A stretch of DNA of 64,000 bases, from the IMG/VR virus record IMGVR_UViG_3300009174_000002, positions 51,517-115,516 of that record; one strand, 5' to 3'. The stretch is from a virus. The notes beneath the pieces were generated by a model. The model was not told the origin of the DNA and ran no database searches. It saw only the letters and a program-made list of their open reading frames with translations. Positions 31,246 to 39,874 of the stretch are shown here, in pieces; positions within the stretch are counted from its first letter, which is position 1, and each line of letters begins with the position of its first letter. A program made the translations under genes and the position numbers.

Positions 31246-34200
31246 TTATTTTTTAAACGCTTTTATTTTTCCTGTTAATAATTGTTCGGTTTGTTCAATA
31301 TGTTCACCTATAACTTTCATAAAATGTTCTTCTGTTTGAGAAATTTTACTATACATTGGTACTATTTCATAACGATTTTGATCTTCATCTTTCAAAAATG
31401 AAAATACTTCAAATTTACATTGTTCTGCATTAATACCTAATGTTATTACACGAAAAAATTTATTTTTATTATCGCCTTTTTTATATACTCTAAACATATA
31501 TACACCATTAGGTTTAATTTGTTTTAACAACTCCAATACTGTTTTAAACTTACTTAATCTTTCTTCTACTCGTCTAGGTTTAAATAAATCATCCCCTTCA
31601 CTTTCTCCTAATTCCATCTTATAAGGTGTCGTATTATATAAATCTGCATAGGAATCTTGAGTTAAATGAGGATTGCCAGAAGAAATACTTTCTTGTATAT
31701 TTTTATTAAAAATTTTATTATGAGTATCAGAATCTAATGTCTTTTGACAAAAGTTAATAAACTCTTCTAAATTATTTCTAAAATGAATTCTATTAAAATT
31801 TTTTAATTTATACAACTTAGAATCTAAGTATTTTGTTCTAACTATACCAATTTTTTTTACTAATTGGCCAATAACTTCTAAACTTATAAATTGTGGTATA
31901 AAAAATAATGTATCAAGGAAACCTGGTAGAAAACCATATTTTTGTTTAAATTCTTCGTTTTTAATTCTTTCTTTTTCAATTCTATCTTCTATTTTACGAG
32001 GTTTGAAAAAATCATCATTTTTAGATTCTCCCAATCCTCTTACTGTAGTATAACCAAAATCAGTAGCCATAGAAGATCCTGCATCTTTACTTATTTCTTC
32101 TTCCTCGGTAAATGGCGTCATTCCCATTTTTTCAAAAGTACCCGCCTGGGCTTCATTGAATTTTTTTTTATACCCAGGATATTCACAATATTTATCATAC
32201 AATTTATCTCCTTGATGAGTTCCAGATAATGAATTAGCTAGATTTACTAATTTTCTAATGTCTGCTTCTTCATAACTATTATGATCATTATCATTATCAT
32301 TCATCATATAATACCAATCAAAGTTTTTAAGTTTATTTTCAAGTTTAAATAATACTTGTTTTAAACTAGGACCAGGTTTAGTTTTTTCTTGTATTAACCC
32401 TACATAATTTGCTTTACCTTTGTTTTTTTGTACATAATCATAAGCAGTAGAACTATCAGTAAAATAAATTGAATTATCAGTATTCAAACCATATACATTA
32501 GCTTTTAAATTTACTTTATATACATGATCATCATCTGGTCTATATAAATAATTTTCTTTTTGTAAAGCCTCTTTTAAATTAAAATAGTTATAAAAATCTT
32601 TTTGTAAACTATAGGAACTAATAATTCCTTTAGCTTGATTTACTATATCTTTTCCATCAGAGTTAGATTGTTCTAAATAATCCTCCCAACTGATACTTGC
32701 ATTATTAGTATATCCAGATTTTATTTGATCCCATTCATTTTGTGCTTCGAGATTAGGGCATCTAGCAAAATATTCATCTAATCTTCCAAGTGTATATACT
32801 GGATCGGAAACTTTATCTAAATTTAATCCTTCGTTTATTGATTTAGATTCGGTTATTTCTTGATATCTAGATCTTTTATTAAAAGGATTATCTGGACAAT
32901 GCCATTCATTTTCTATCCAATAGGCACTAGTTCTATAGATTCCATTATTTCCAAATTGATTAGGGAAATCAAGTATGGCATTACAATGTGCAGTATATAA
33001 TTCTATATCATTATTATATTTTATATTACTAGTAATTTTTGCTTTTACACTATCTTTACCATTATTATAATATACATTTATTGTCAATTCAATTATAGAT
33101 CCTACTGGAAAATTTTTATTTAATTTTTCTTCTTCATTTTTTATTAACTGTTCTCTATCTTCTATGCGCCTGGGTTTAAACAAATTTTTATTCTCTTTTA
33201 AACCATATTTTTTTGATTCTTGATATTTATGTTCTTGATTATCTGAATCATCTAAAAAATTTCCTTCCGAAGTAATATGACTAGGACTAAGTGTAATCCA
33301 CATATTTCCTTCCTCCCTTTCTGGATGATATGAGATAGAGGTAAAATCCCAATTTAATTTTCTAACTAAAGGTTTTAATAATTCAGCAAACTTAGGTACA
33401 TCTACAGGAATATTTAAATCTTTTATTTTACAAATAAAATTTAAGTAATCGGGATATAAGCTACCATAATGAATTTTACTTCCATTTATAGGTTCTAATC
33501 TATCGCCAAATACTTCTTTTATATTATTTAACAAAGAGAAGAAATCCGATTTATTAGCATTTAAAATTTTCCTGTCGGGATCAAATTCATTTATCCAATA
33601 TTCACCTCGATTTCGTTTATCAAGTTTAAATTCATTATTTTTTGATGCCTTGATATTTAATTCTTGAAATCTATTTTGTCTCTCTAATTTTTGTCTTTTT
33701 AGTTCTTCTTGTTGTCTTTGTTCTATTTTTCTAGGTTTAAAAATATCATCAGATTCATTAATCTTTTTATTTTTATTAACTAATACTTTATTACCATTTT
33801 GCAATAAATCTCCAGTATTAATCAAATATTTAGTCCATTTAGACAAATTCATACTATTTATTTGTCCTGTAAACAATTCTGCTAAATCTCTCAATCTCCA
33901 AGTTGTAGTAGCGCCAGCGCCTGGTCTAGAAATAAGCATTAGTATAACATTCCAACCTTGTGGAGATAATTTTTTCTTTAATATAGTTAAAGATGCTTTA
34001 ACTATAGGTCTTCTACCAAAATTTCGTTCAGAATATTTATCTAAAATTGCTTTTTCTTTTTCTGGGCTAATACCAGAAAAAGCTTTTTGCTTCATAGTTT
34101 CAATATTCTTTTTATATTTTAATGCATTTTCTTCAGCTCTAGATTCGTTCTGTTCTTTTCTTATTTCTTTGGCTTTTTGTATAGCATCTTTAGTAAGTTG

Positions 34201-34770
34201 AATTTGAATATCCAAATCATCTTTATTTTTATCTAAATTATCTATATATTCGTTCCAAAATATGAGAGAAGTTTCTGATATTTTTCTAAATTCATCTAAT
34301 TCAAATTTAGTATTTACATCATATTTATCAAATTTATTTTTAAAAACTTTAATTGTTTTAGAAAGAAAATTAAATAAAATACTTTTAGATTTATTATCTA
34401 TTCCCATCCATTTTAAACCCTCTTTAATATCTGTTTTTTTATCATCTACCAGTTTTTTATATGTTTTTTCTAATCTCCCTTCTAATTTCCTTGGTCTAAA
34501 AAGATTTTCGTCTTCTTCTTTCAATTGTCTAGATTCGTTGATAGGTGCTTGTAATAACTCATCAAATAATTCCTGGAAATCAGAACCTGTATTCATGAGA
34601 ATAACATTCTGATTTTTTTCTTTGTATCTTTTTAAATAATCTTGACCTTTTTCAGGATTAGCCACAATCAAATGTCTATACTCACATATATCATCAACAA
34701 TATATGTTTCCGCATCTTCCTGCCAAGGTTGTTTTAAAAATTCTTGAAACTTTTTTATAAAAAGATTCAT
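31246..34770 (-). CDS. Putative packaged polyprotein with five FKPRR modules, 1174 aa
   Basis: Modules occur at about residues 91 (LKEEDENLFRPRK), 344 (INESDDIFKPRK), 531 (LKENKNLFKPRR), 922 (LGESKNDDFFKPRK) and 1063 (LGESEGDDLFKPRR). Each is followed by (I/V/L)-E-x-R and preceded by an x-x-E-S/E site. Between them are unrelated domains of roughly 250, 185, 390, 140 and 110 residues, including a helical region with 'SPQGWNVILMLISRPGAGAT' and a beta domain, 'NFPVGSIIELTINVYYNNGK'. The layout looks like a concatenation of what elsewhere are single module proteins. I infer proteolytic release by the prohead protease. No enzyme domain was recognised. Confidence 0.75.
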   Translation of the reverse strand: MNLFIKKFQEFLKQPWQEDAETYIVDDICEYRHLIVANPEKGQDYLKRYKEKNQNVILMNTGSDFQELFDELLQAPINESRQLKEEDENLFRPRKLEGRLEKTYKKLVDDKKTDIKEGLKWMGIDNKSKSILFNFLSKTIKVFKNKFDKYDVNTKFELDEFRKISETSLIFWNEYIDNLDKNKDDLDIQIQLTKDAIQKAKEIRKEQNESRAEENALKYKKNIETMKQKAFSGISPEKEKAILDKYSERNFGRRPIVKASLTILKKKLSPQGWNVILMLISRPGAGATTTWRLRDLAELFTGQINSMNLSKWTKYLINTGDLLQNGNKVLVNKNKKINESDDIFKPRKIEQRQQEELKRQKLERQNRFQELNIKASKNNEFKLDKRNRGEYWINEFDPDRKILNANKSDFFSLLNNIKEVFGDRLEPINGSKIHYGSLYPDYLNFICKIKDLNIPVDVPKFAELLKPLVRKLNWDFTSISYHPEREEGNMWITLSPSHITSEGNFLDDSDNQEHKYQESKKYGLKENKNLFKPRRIEDREQLIKNEEEKLNKNFPVGSIIELTINVYYNNGKDSVKAKITSNIKYNNDIELYTAHCNAILDFPNQFGNNGIYRTSAYWIENEWHCPDNPFNKRSRYQEITESKSINEGLNLDKVSDPVYTLGRLDEYFARCPNLEAQNEWDQIKSGYTNNASISWEDYLEQSNSDGKDIVNQAKGIISSYSLQKDFYNYFNLKEALQKENYLYRPDDDHVYKVNLKANVYGLNTDNSIYFTDSSTAYDYVQKNKGKANYVGLIQEKTKPGPSLKQVLFKLENKLKNFDWYYMMNDNDNDHNSYEEADIRKLVNLANSLSGTHQGDKLYDKYCEYPGYKKKFNEAQAGTFEKMGMTPFTEEEEISKDAGSSMATDFGYTTVRGLGESKNDDFFKPRKIEDRIEKERIKNEEFKQKYGFLPGFLDTLFFIPQFISLEVIGQLVKKIGIVRTKYLDSKLYKLKNFNRIHFRNNLEEFINFCQKTLDSDTHNKIFNKNIQESISSGNPHLTQDSYADLYNTTPYKMELGESEGDDLFKPRRVEERLSKFKTVLELLKQIKPNGVYMFRVYKKGDNKNKFFRVITLGINAEQCKFEVFSFLKDEDQNRYEIVPMYSKISQTEEHFMKVIGEHIEQTEQLLTGKIKAFKK

Positions 34771-35115
34771 TTATTTCTTTTTGTTTATTTTTTTTGATTC
34801 GTTATGAGCAAACATATCAGCTTTTATAGATTTTCTTGGAGAAGTATTATTAGATACAAAAGAAGAATTACTTGAGGTATTTTTATTTCTTAATAAACCT
34901 ATTTCTTCTTCTAATATTCTAACCATTTCTTCATCACTCAAAGAACCTTTATATTCATTGATAATATCATTAATTGCTCCACCAAAATCATGCTCTTCAA
35001 TACCTTCTTTTAACTTTTTCTTATTATTAGTAGAACTAACTAAAACTACTTTTTTTCCAATTTCTTTTTCAAGTAATTTTTGTAAAATTTTTATTTTTTC
35101 TTGATTTTTATTCAT
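34771..35115 (-). CDS. GKKV-leader small virion-type protein, 114 aa
   Basis: Leader 'IKILQKLLEKEIGKKVVLVS', then 'KKKLKEGIEEHDFGGAINDI', where L-K-E is a candidate cut. The tail is Ser/Asn-rich ('NKNTSSNSSFVSNNTSPRKS') and ends 'DMFAHNESKKINKKK'. It is directly followed by the polyprotein gene (adjacent stop and start). Role unknown; same class as the small proteins at 17.5-18.4 kb. Confidence 0.68.
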   Translation of the reverse strand: MNKNQEKIKILQKLLEKEIGKKVVLVSSTNNKKKLKEGIEEHDFGGAINDIINEYKGSLSDEEMVRILEEEIGLLRNKNTSSNSSFVSNNTSPRKSIKADMFAHNESKKINKKK

Positions 35116-35124
35116 TTAATTTAT

Positions 35125-35367
35125 TTAGTCGTTAGGTAAGACCGTGTTACGTTTAGTATAAAGATTCCAAAATAAAGTTTTTAAACTTTTTTTAATTAAT
35201 GCTTTTATTTTTCTTTCATCAGAAACGGTTAACTCCTCATTTAAAACAATAAAATTCTTTTTAGGAATAAAATGTTCATCTATTCTTACTCCTTCTTTCT
35301 CGCTAATATATTTTTCAACTAGCTGTCCTCTTTTAAAATAATTAGATGATTCAGTTATTATTAACAT
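35125..35367 (-). CDS. Hypothetical small protein, 80 aa
   Basis: Begins 'MLIITESSNYFKRGQLVEKY', with an early I-I-T-E-S that could be a very short cleavable leader. It has a basic helical end ('KIKALIKKSLKTLFWNLYTK'). Tightly packed in the operon. No family. Confidence 0.58.
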   Translation of the reverse strand: MLIITESSNYFKRGQLVEKYISEKEGVRIDEHFIPKKNFIVLNEELTVSDERKIKALIKKSLKTLFWNLYTKRNTVLPND

Positions 35368-35379
35368 TTGATTTTATAA

Positions 35380-35760
35380 TTAATCTTCTTCAGTTAAATT
35401 TAAATCCCATTCTTCTAATATATTTTGTATCATACTTTTAAACTCATTCAATGCGCCTTCTTTTAAATTAGAATATTTATTTGGAATATATTTATGTATT
35501 TCTCTATTTATACTAGTTATTAATCTAATAAAGGCAAAATGAACACCCATTCCATTTAAATAATCAACTGGTAAATTTTGATAATATTCTGAGCTAAATT
35601 CTCCCCCCACATTTTGTTTTTCTGCTACTCTAACAAAAGCTTTTGGTATTTTTTTATCTCGATCATCTAATCTTTTATTTACCCTTCTGGGTTTAAATAA
35701 ATTATTTTCATCTTCTTCAGATTCTTTTAAAGTGGTTAATATTTTAGAATTTATATTCAT
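35380..35760 (-). CDS. Module-bearing putative internal virion protein, 126 aa
   Basis: Leader 'MNINSKILTTLKESEEDENN' then LFKPRRVNKR: a canonical module with T-L-K-E as predicted cut. The remaining domain ('VDYLNGMGVHFAFIRLITSI') is helical. Its ATG overlaps the stop of the preceding gene. Function unknown. Confidence 0.75.
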   Translation of the reverse strand: MNINSKILTTLKESEEDENNLFKPRRVNKRLDDRDKKIPKAFVRVAEKQNVGGEFSSEYYQNLPVDYLNGMGVHFAFIRLITSINREIHKYIPNKYSNLKEGALNEFKSMIQNILEEWDLNLTEED

Positions 35761-36047
35761 TTACTAAAATTTATCCATTTCTCATTTTCCCATAAAGCAG
35801 TTCCTACATAAAATCTACCAAAAGCTTTTCTATAATAATCTACAAAATACTTACCATCAATTATATAAGGAGGTTTTGTAACTATTGAATCCAATTCCAT
35901 TAAAATATCTTTATAATATACTTTAATAGTAGTACCAACTATAATATTATCAATTGTATTTACTTTTTCAAAAATTACTTTTTTTCCACTAGCTTCCTCC
36001 AACATCTTAGTTAAGATTCTAATTCTATTATTTTTTGATTTATTCAT
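35757..36047 (-). CDS. GKKV-leader small virion-type protein, 96 aa
   Basis: Leader 'IRILTKMLEEASGKKVIFEK' followed by a beta-rich domain ('GTTIKVYYKDILMELDSIVT') ending 'VGTALWENEKWINFSK'. The sequence resembles other small domains linked to the leader but is not in a known family. It is the first gene of the module-protein block, 21 nt behind a late-type box. Confidence 0.7.
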   Translation of the reverse strand: MNKSKNNRIRILTKMLEEASGKKVIFEKVNTIDNIIVGTTIKVYYKDILMELDSIVTKPPYIIDGKYFVDYYRKAFGRFYVGTALWENEKWINFSK

Positions 36048-36068
36048 TAGAATAGAAGATTCTTTTCA

Positions 36069-36077
36069 TTTAAATAT
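36069..36077 (-). promoter_or_regulatory. Late-promoter-like box ATATTTAAA (module-protein block)
   Basis: The minus strand reads AAGGCGATATTTAAATGAAAAG, ending 21 nt before the first gene of the block. Core and spacing are typical of the set. Confidence 0.5.
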
Positions 36078-36121
36078 CGCCTTAAAGGTGAATTTACTTT
36101 GAAAGAATTAAATATCAAAAT

Positions 36122-36155
36122 AAAAAAGGTGATAAAGTACTTTATCTTATCACCT
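36122..36155 (-). terminator. Intrinsic terminator overlapping end of gp46
   Basis: Stem AGGTGATAA..TAAAG / CTTTATCACCT ending in a T-run on the minus strand (TTTTTTA). The gp46 stop codon lies inside the left arm, so the terminator is built into the gene end. Confidence 0.8.
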
Positions 36156-38610
36156 CTGTATATTTATTTTCTTTAGAAAGTAGTATTTGAGTATTATAAA
36201 TATCTTTTAATTCATCGACATGAGATATTAAAATCAGATTTTTATAATAGTTAAGTAGCGAAGTAAATAAGACTGGAATTTTATCTAAGTTATAAGGATC
36301 AAGAACATCAAAACCTTCATCAATAATCAAGGTTTGCAACTTAGGTTGTTCGGATAATTGAGTTAATCCTACTTTAATACATAAATTAATAACAAAAGTT
36401 TCAGAACCTGAAGCCAAACTTACATCACAGGTTTCCTCATCTTTATCATTATCATATTGAAATTCTAAATTAAGTTCACCCTTTTCATTATCTATTTTAA
36501 ATGTAATATCAAAATCAAATACTTGGTTGGAAATAATATTTATTTCTTGATTAATTGCTGAAATTTTTTCATCTACTATAAAAAGGGGGAAACCATCTTT
36601 GGCAACTATTTTCTTGTAAATATTATATATTCTGATTTCTTTTTCAGATTCTTGTATTTCTTTTAATTTATTATTATACTTAACAATTTCATTTTGTAAA
36701 TTTTTAATTTTTTCCTTATTAGTTGCAGAAATAGATTTTAAAGAATAAATATTATCTTGTAAAATTTTTTTCTCTGATTTAAATTCTAATATTAATTTTT
36801 GATGATCTAGCATTAATTCTTTGGCATCTTTAATTTCTTGTTCTTTTTGTCTAGATTCTAATATTTTCTCCTTTAAAATATTAATAGTATTTTTACAAGC
36901 TCCTGTTTCTACATCATAAACTAAGTATTTTGAATCAATTTTACTAATCTCATTTTCAATAGTTAAAATTTGTTTTTCTAGGTTAGTTTTATTTTTTTCA
37001 TTGGTCTGAATAAGATTTTCTGTATCTTGTAAATCTAAATATAAATCTTTAATAGAATTATAATGAATTTGAACTTTCTCGCATTCTTTTCCTAGTTTAT
37101 TTATCTTTTCCTGTTTATTTTCTACTTCTTTTTCAATTTCTAAAATTCTATCTGTATTTTTCTTTTTATCTTTTTCAGTATAGTCTTTTCCACAACCATT
37201 ACAAACATTAATACTTAATTGTTTTCTATGTCTTTGACTTTCAGATTGTAAAACTGCTATATCTTTTTCTAAAGTATGTATTTTTTCTTTTAAACTTTTT
37301 TCAAGTTTTGAAAAATTTTCATAAGTTTCATGAAAATTTTCTTCAAATGCTAATTTAGAATCAGCAATTTTTTCTAACTCTTTTTTCTTTATTTCTTCAG
37401 TATCTAATATCTTATTTTGTAATTCAATCTTCGAGGTTTCTAAATCATATACTCTTTTCTTTAATTTTTCTACTTCTTCATCTTTTCCATTTTTAATAGT
37501 TTCTAGTTCTTTAATTCTTTTTTCCTGTTTAGAAATTTTAAATTCAATTACATCTACTTCTTCATAGGGTTGATTTACTATAGCTTCATATTTAGATAAT
37601 TTTTGTTGTTGTTCAAATATAGATTCATCTATATACTTTAATTTTTCCTCATGATTTTCAATGTTAAATTGATTGTTAATTATAAAACTATTTAAATTCT
37701 CAATTTCTTTTAATAATTCTTCTTCGTCTACTGTATTATTAAAAGATTTTATTAAACTTTCATGAACTTTATTTTTTACCGACAAATCTTCTAGTACTGC
37801 CTTATGTTTTAAAGTAAATTCCTGTAGACCTAAAAATTGATTTACATGTTTTAATCTATCCGCATTTTTACAATCAATAAAATCTACTTGCTTTTTTTGT
37901 GCAGAAAATAAAGATAGAATTTCAAACATATCTTGTGTACCAAATTGTTTTTCTATATTCTTTTCCGTTTCTTGTCTTTTTTCTCCATTTAAGTTTTCTA
38001 TTATTTCACCTTCTTTATCAATTTTATAAAACTCTAGTTCAAAACTAACATTATCAGTCTTCTTAGGTATAATAGTTCTAGTTATTTGATATCTTTCATT
38101 ATTTTTGATTAGAATTAATTCTACTATACCATTTTTACTTCTGTTATATTTGTTAATTATTTTTTTATAAGAAGTAGTATTTTGAGGTACTGTACCATGA
38201 AGACAGAATTGAATCAATTTTAAAATTGAACTATTGTGTGAAACAATTCCATTAGAATAATATTGTTTTACATCTTGTACTTGAATATCATATAAATCCT
38301 TAGTTTCAGATAATAATATAATACTTTTGATTTTTGAATCACCTTTAATAGTTTTTAATTTTTGTCCTGGATTTAGTAACTCAATTTCTTTAAATCTGCC
38401 ATTTGAGGTTTTAAACTTATGTTTAGGACTTGTTTTAATCTCCATTTCATTTTCTAAAATAGTATGAATAACTTTAGAGTTTTTAGCAGTAATATCACAA
38501 GCTTCTATTTTTTTATAACCATAAGGAGTATTTACTTTTAAATTTAAATCTCCATATTTTTTAAAAATATTATAAACTTCTCCTATTGTAATTTTTTTAT
38601 ATTGTTCCAT
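36142..38610 (-). CDS. gp46: C-intein plus gp46 (Rad50-like) recombination nuclease subunit
   Basis: Residues 1-126 are a C-terminal split intein ending 'YYSNGIVSHN'. The C-extein starts 'SSILKLIQFCLHGT', which is the end of a Rad50/gp46 P-loop lacking its first half. A long coiled coil follows, with zinc hook 'INVCNGCGKDY' near the middle, then the ABC signature region 'VSLASGSETFVINLCIKVGL' and Walker B 'LQTLIIDEGFDVLDP'. The 696-residue extein cannot bind ATP until joined to the N-extein from the gp47 ORF. gp46/47 resects DNA ends for recombination-dependent replication. Confidence 0.93.
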   Translation of the reverse strand: MEQYKKITIGEVYNIFKKYGDLNLKVNTPYGYKKIEACDITAKNSKVIHTILENEMEIKTSPKHKFKTSNGRFKEIELLNPGQKLKTIKGDSKIKSIILLSETKDLYDIQVQDVKQYYSNGIVSHNSSILKLIQFCLHGTVPQNTTSYKKIINKYNRSKNGIVELILIKNNERYQITRTIIPKKTDNVSFELEFYKIDKEGEIIENLNGEKRQETEKNIEKQFGTQDMFEILSLFSAQKKQVDFIDCKNADRLKHVNQFLGLQEFTLKHKAVLEDLSVKNKVHESLIKSFNNTVDEEELLKEIENLNSFIINNQFNIENHEEKLKYIDESIFEQQQKLSKYEAIVNQPYEEVDVIEFKISKQEKRIKELETIKNGKDEEVEKLKKRVYDLETSKIELQNKILDTEEIKKKELEKIADSKLAFEENFHETYENFSKLEKSLKEKIHTLEKDIAVLQSESQRHRKQLSINVCNGCGKDYTEKDKKKNTDRILEIEKEVENKQEKINKLGKECEKVQIHYNSIKDLYLDLQDTENLIQTNEKNKTNLEKQILTIENEISKIDSKYLVYDVETGACKNTINILKEKILESRQKEQEIKDAKELMLDHQKLILEFKSEKKILQDNIYSLKSISATNKEKIKNLQNEIVKYNNKLKEIQESEKEIRIYNIYKKIVAKDGFPLFIVDEKISAINQEINIISNQVFDFDITFKIDNEKGELNLEFQYDNDKDEETCDVSLASGSETFVINLCIKVGLTQLSEQPKLQTLIIDEGFDVLDPYNLDKIPVLFTSLLNYYKNLILISHVDELKDIYNTQILLSKENKYTEVIR
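38233..38610 (-). mobile_element. C-terminal half of split intein
   Basis: 126 residues at the start of the gp46 ORF. It contains a block B-like 'EIKTSPKHKFKTSNG', a strand-rich core, and block F/G 'LYDIQVQDVKQYYSNGIVSH' then N, followed by Ser. There is no endonuclease domain. Paired with the 29-residue N-half it makes a 155-residue mini-intein split unusually near its N-terminus, as in metagenomic atypical split inteins such as AceL-TerL. Confidence 0.9.
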
Positions 38611-39806
38611 ATGTATTCTTTTAGATAATTTATATCGTTTGTAAATAAAGTGTTTAAACTATACTTTAAACATAAATCTTTTTTCTTTTTAGTTTTTTTA
38701 TCATATTCAACATGTACTCCTTGCAGTCCTAAATACTCGACATATAAGTTAAGTTTATTAATATAAAAATCATATTTATAACCTTTATTTCCTATGTAAT
38801 AATTGTTATACTTAAATTCTATATTATTATCTTCTAAAAATTTTGCAATTTCAAATTCTGATTGTGATCTTAACGTTAAATCTTTATATTTGATGATACT
38901 GCCATATTTTACACCAGGTTTAATTTGTCTTCTTAATAATTGAGATTTATAAAAAATTTCCATTTCATTTTTGTTAAATCCTAATTTATATCTTGTCAAG
39001 CTACTTTTACAAATTAAACGTAATATATTTTTGTTATTAATTTTATCGATCTCCTTAATAAATTCATCATGTATTTTTAAAAAATTATCAATAAAAAATT
39101 TTTTAACTTCTTTTGATTTAATTTTATTTTTTTCTAAAAAAATTTCTACAAATTTATCTCCATATTTATGATAAAATTTTTCTGGTGTTTTAGAAATTTT
39201 CTTCAAATTAATTGTTTCTAATTCTTCTTTAGTTTTACTTTTTAATTTTTCTTGCCATCTAATTTGTCTATCTTCCCATTTTTTTCTACCATTTATTTCG
39301 CCATATTTTTCAATGCATTTTCCTAATGTAAAAGTGGTTTGTCTTAAACTTCTTAATTTTTCTGCATCTTCCAGTGTATAACCTTTATCTAGCCAATATT
39401 GTAATCCAGTTGAAGATCTATTTTTAATTTTTTGGATATGATCTTGCCATTTTTTTAAACCCTTTTCTTTACCTAATTTTTTTTGCCATTTTTCTAAACT
39501 ACAAGTTTTTGTTTCTTTTAATAATTCTTTGGCTTCTTCTAAATCATATCCTTTATTTAAGTAATATTCTAATGTAGTAGGTCTTCTAATATTTAATTGT
39601 TTTTTAGCTTCTTCTAAATCATATCCTTTATCCAACCAATGTTGTAAAGAATAAGAACTAGTTTTAGGCGGTCGTTTTTCTTTAGGTATTTTTAATATAG
39701 GTTCATTAAATTTAATTTTATATTCATTTATTTTAATATCATGTGTTCTAATATGTCGTGTTAAATCAAAACTTCGGTGTCCACAAATTTTACAAATCAA
39801 TATCAT
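38583..39806 (-). CDS. Vsr/PD-(D/E)XK-type homing endonuclease nested in split intein gene
   Basis: The 407-residue protein starts with a zinc-finger-like 'CKICGHRSFDLTRHIRTH', followed by several repeats of a short helical DNA-binding-like unit ('YWLDKGYTLEDAEKL', 'YYLNKGYDLEEAKELL'). The C-terminal nuclease core is 'LRSQSEFEIAKFLEDNNIEF', 'YKYDFYINKLNLYVEYLG', with E, D and E in the Vsr-like order. It lies between the N-intein and C-intein ORFs, the fractured-gene arrangement described for phage split inteins. It overlaps the gp46 ORF by 28 nt and has its own late-type box. Confidence 0.85.
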   Translation of the reverse strand: MILICKICGHRSFDLTRHIRTHDIKINEYKIKFNEPILKIPKEKRPPKTSSYSLQHWLDKGYDLEEAKKQLNIRRPTTLEYYLNKGYDLEEAKELLKETKTCSLEKWQKKLGKEKGLKKWQDHIQKIKNRSSTGLQYWLDKGYTLEDAEKLRSLRQTTFTLGKCIEKYGEINGRKKWEDRQIRWQEKLKSKTKEELETINLKKISKTPEKFYHKYGDKFVEIFLEKNKIKSKEVKKFFIDNFLKIHDEFIKEIDKINNKNILRLICKSSLTRYKLGFNKNEMEIFYKSQLLRRQIKPGVKYGSIIKYKDLTLRSQSEFEIAKFLEDNNIEFKYNNYYIGNKGYKYDFYINKLNLYVEYLGLQGVHVEYDKKTKKKKDLCLKYSLNTLFTNDINYLKEYIWNNIKKLQ

Positions 39807-39821
39807 TATTCGTATTTTTAT

Positions 39822-39830
39822 TTTAAATAC
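39822..39830 (-). promoter_or_regulatory. Late-promoter-like box of the homing endonuclease
   Basis: The minus strand reads ATCGTATTTAAAATAAAAATAC, ending 15 nt before the endonuclease start, inside the 68-nt gap after the N-intein ORF. It would make the endonuclease and gp46 C-part late-transcribed in addition to any read-through. Confidence 0.4.
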
Positions 39831-39874
39831 GATATGTTATAAATAGTTTTGGTAAATGTTCAAAACTATTTAAT

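Noticed and set aside
31246-34770. KPRR as a furin-type or nuclear localisation signal
   Set aside because: The context is a bacteriophage. The acidic residues and (I/L)xE before it fit a prohead protease site better.
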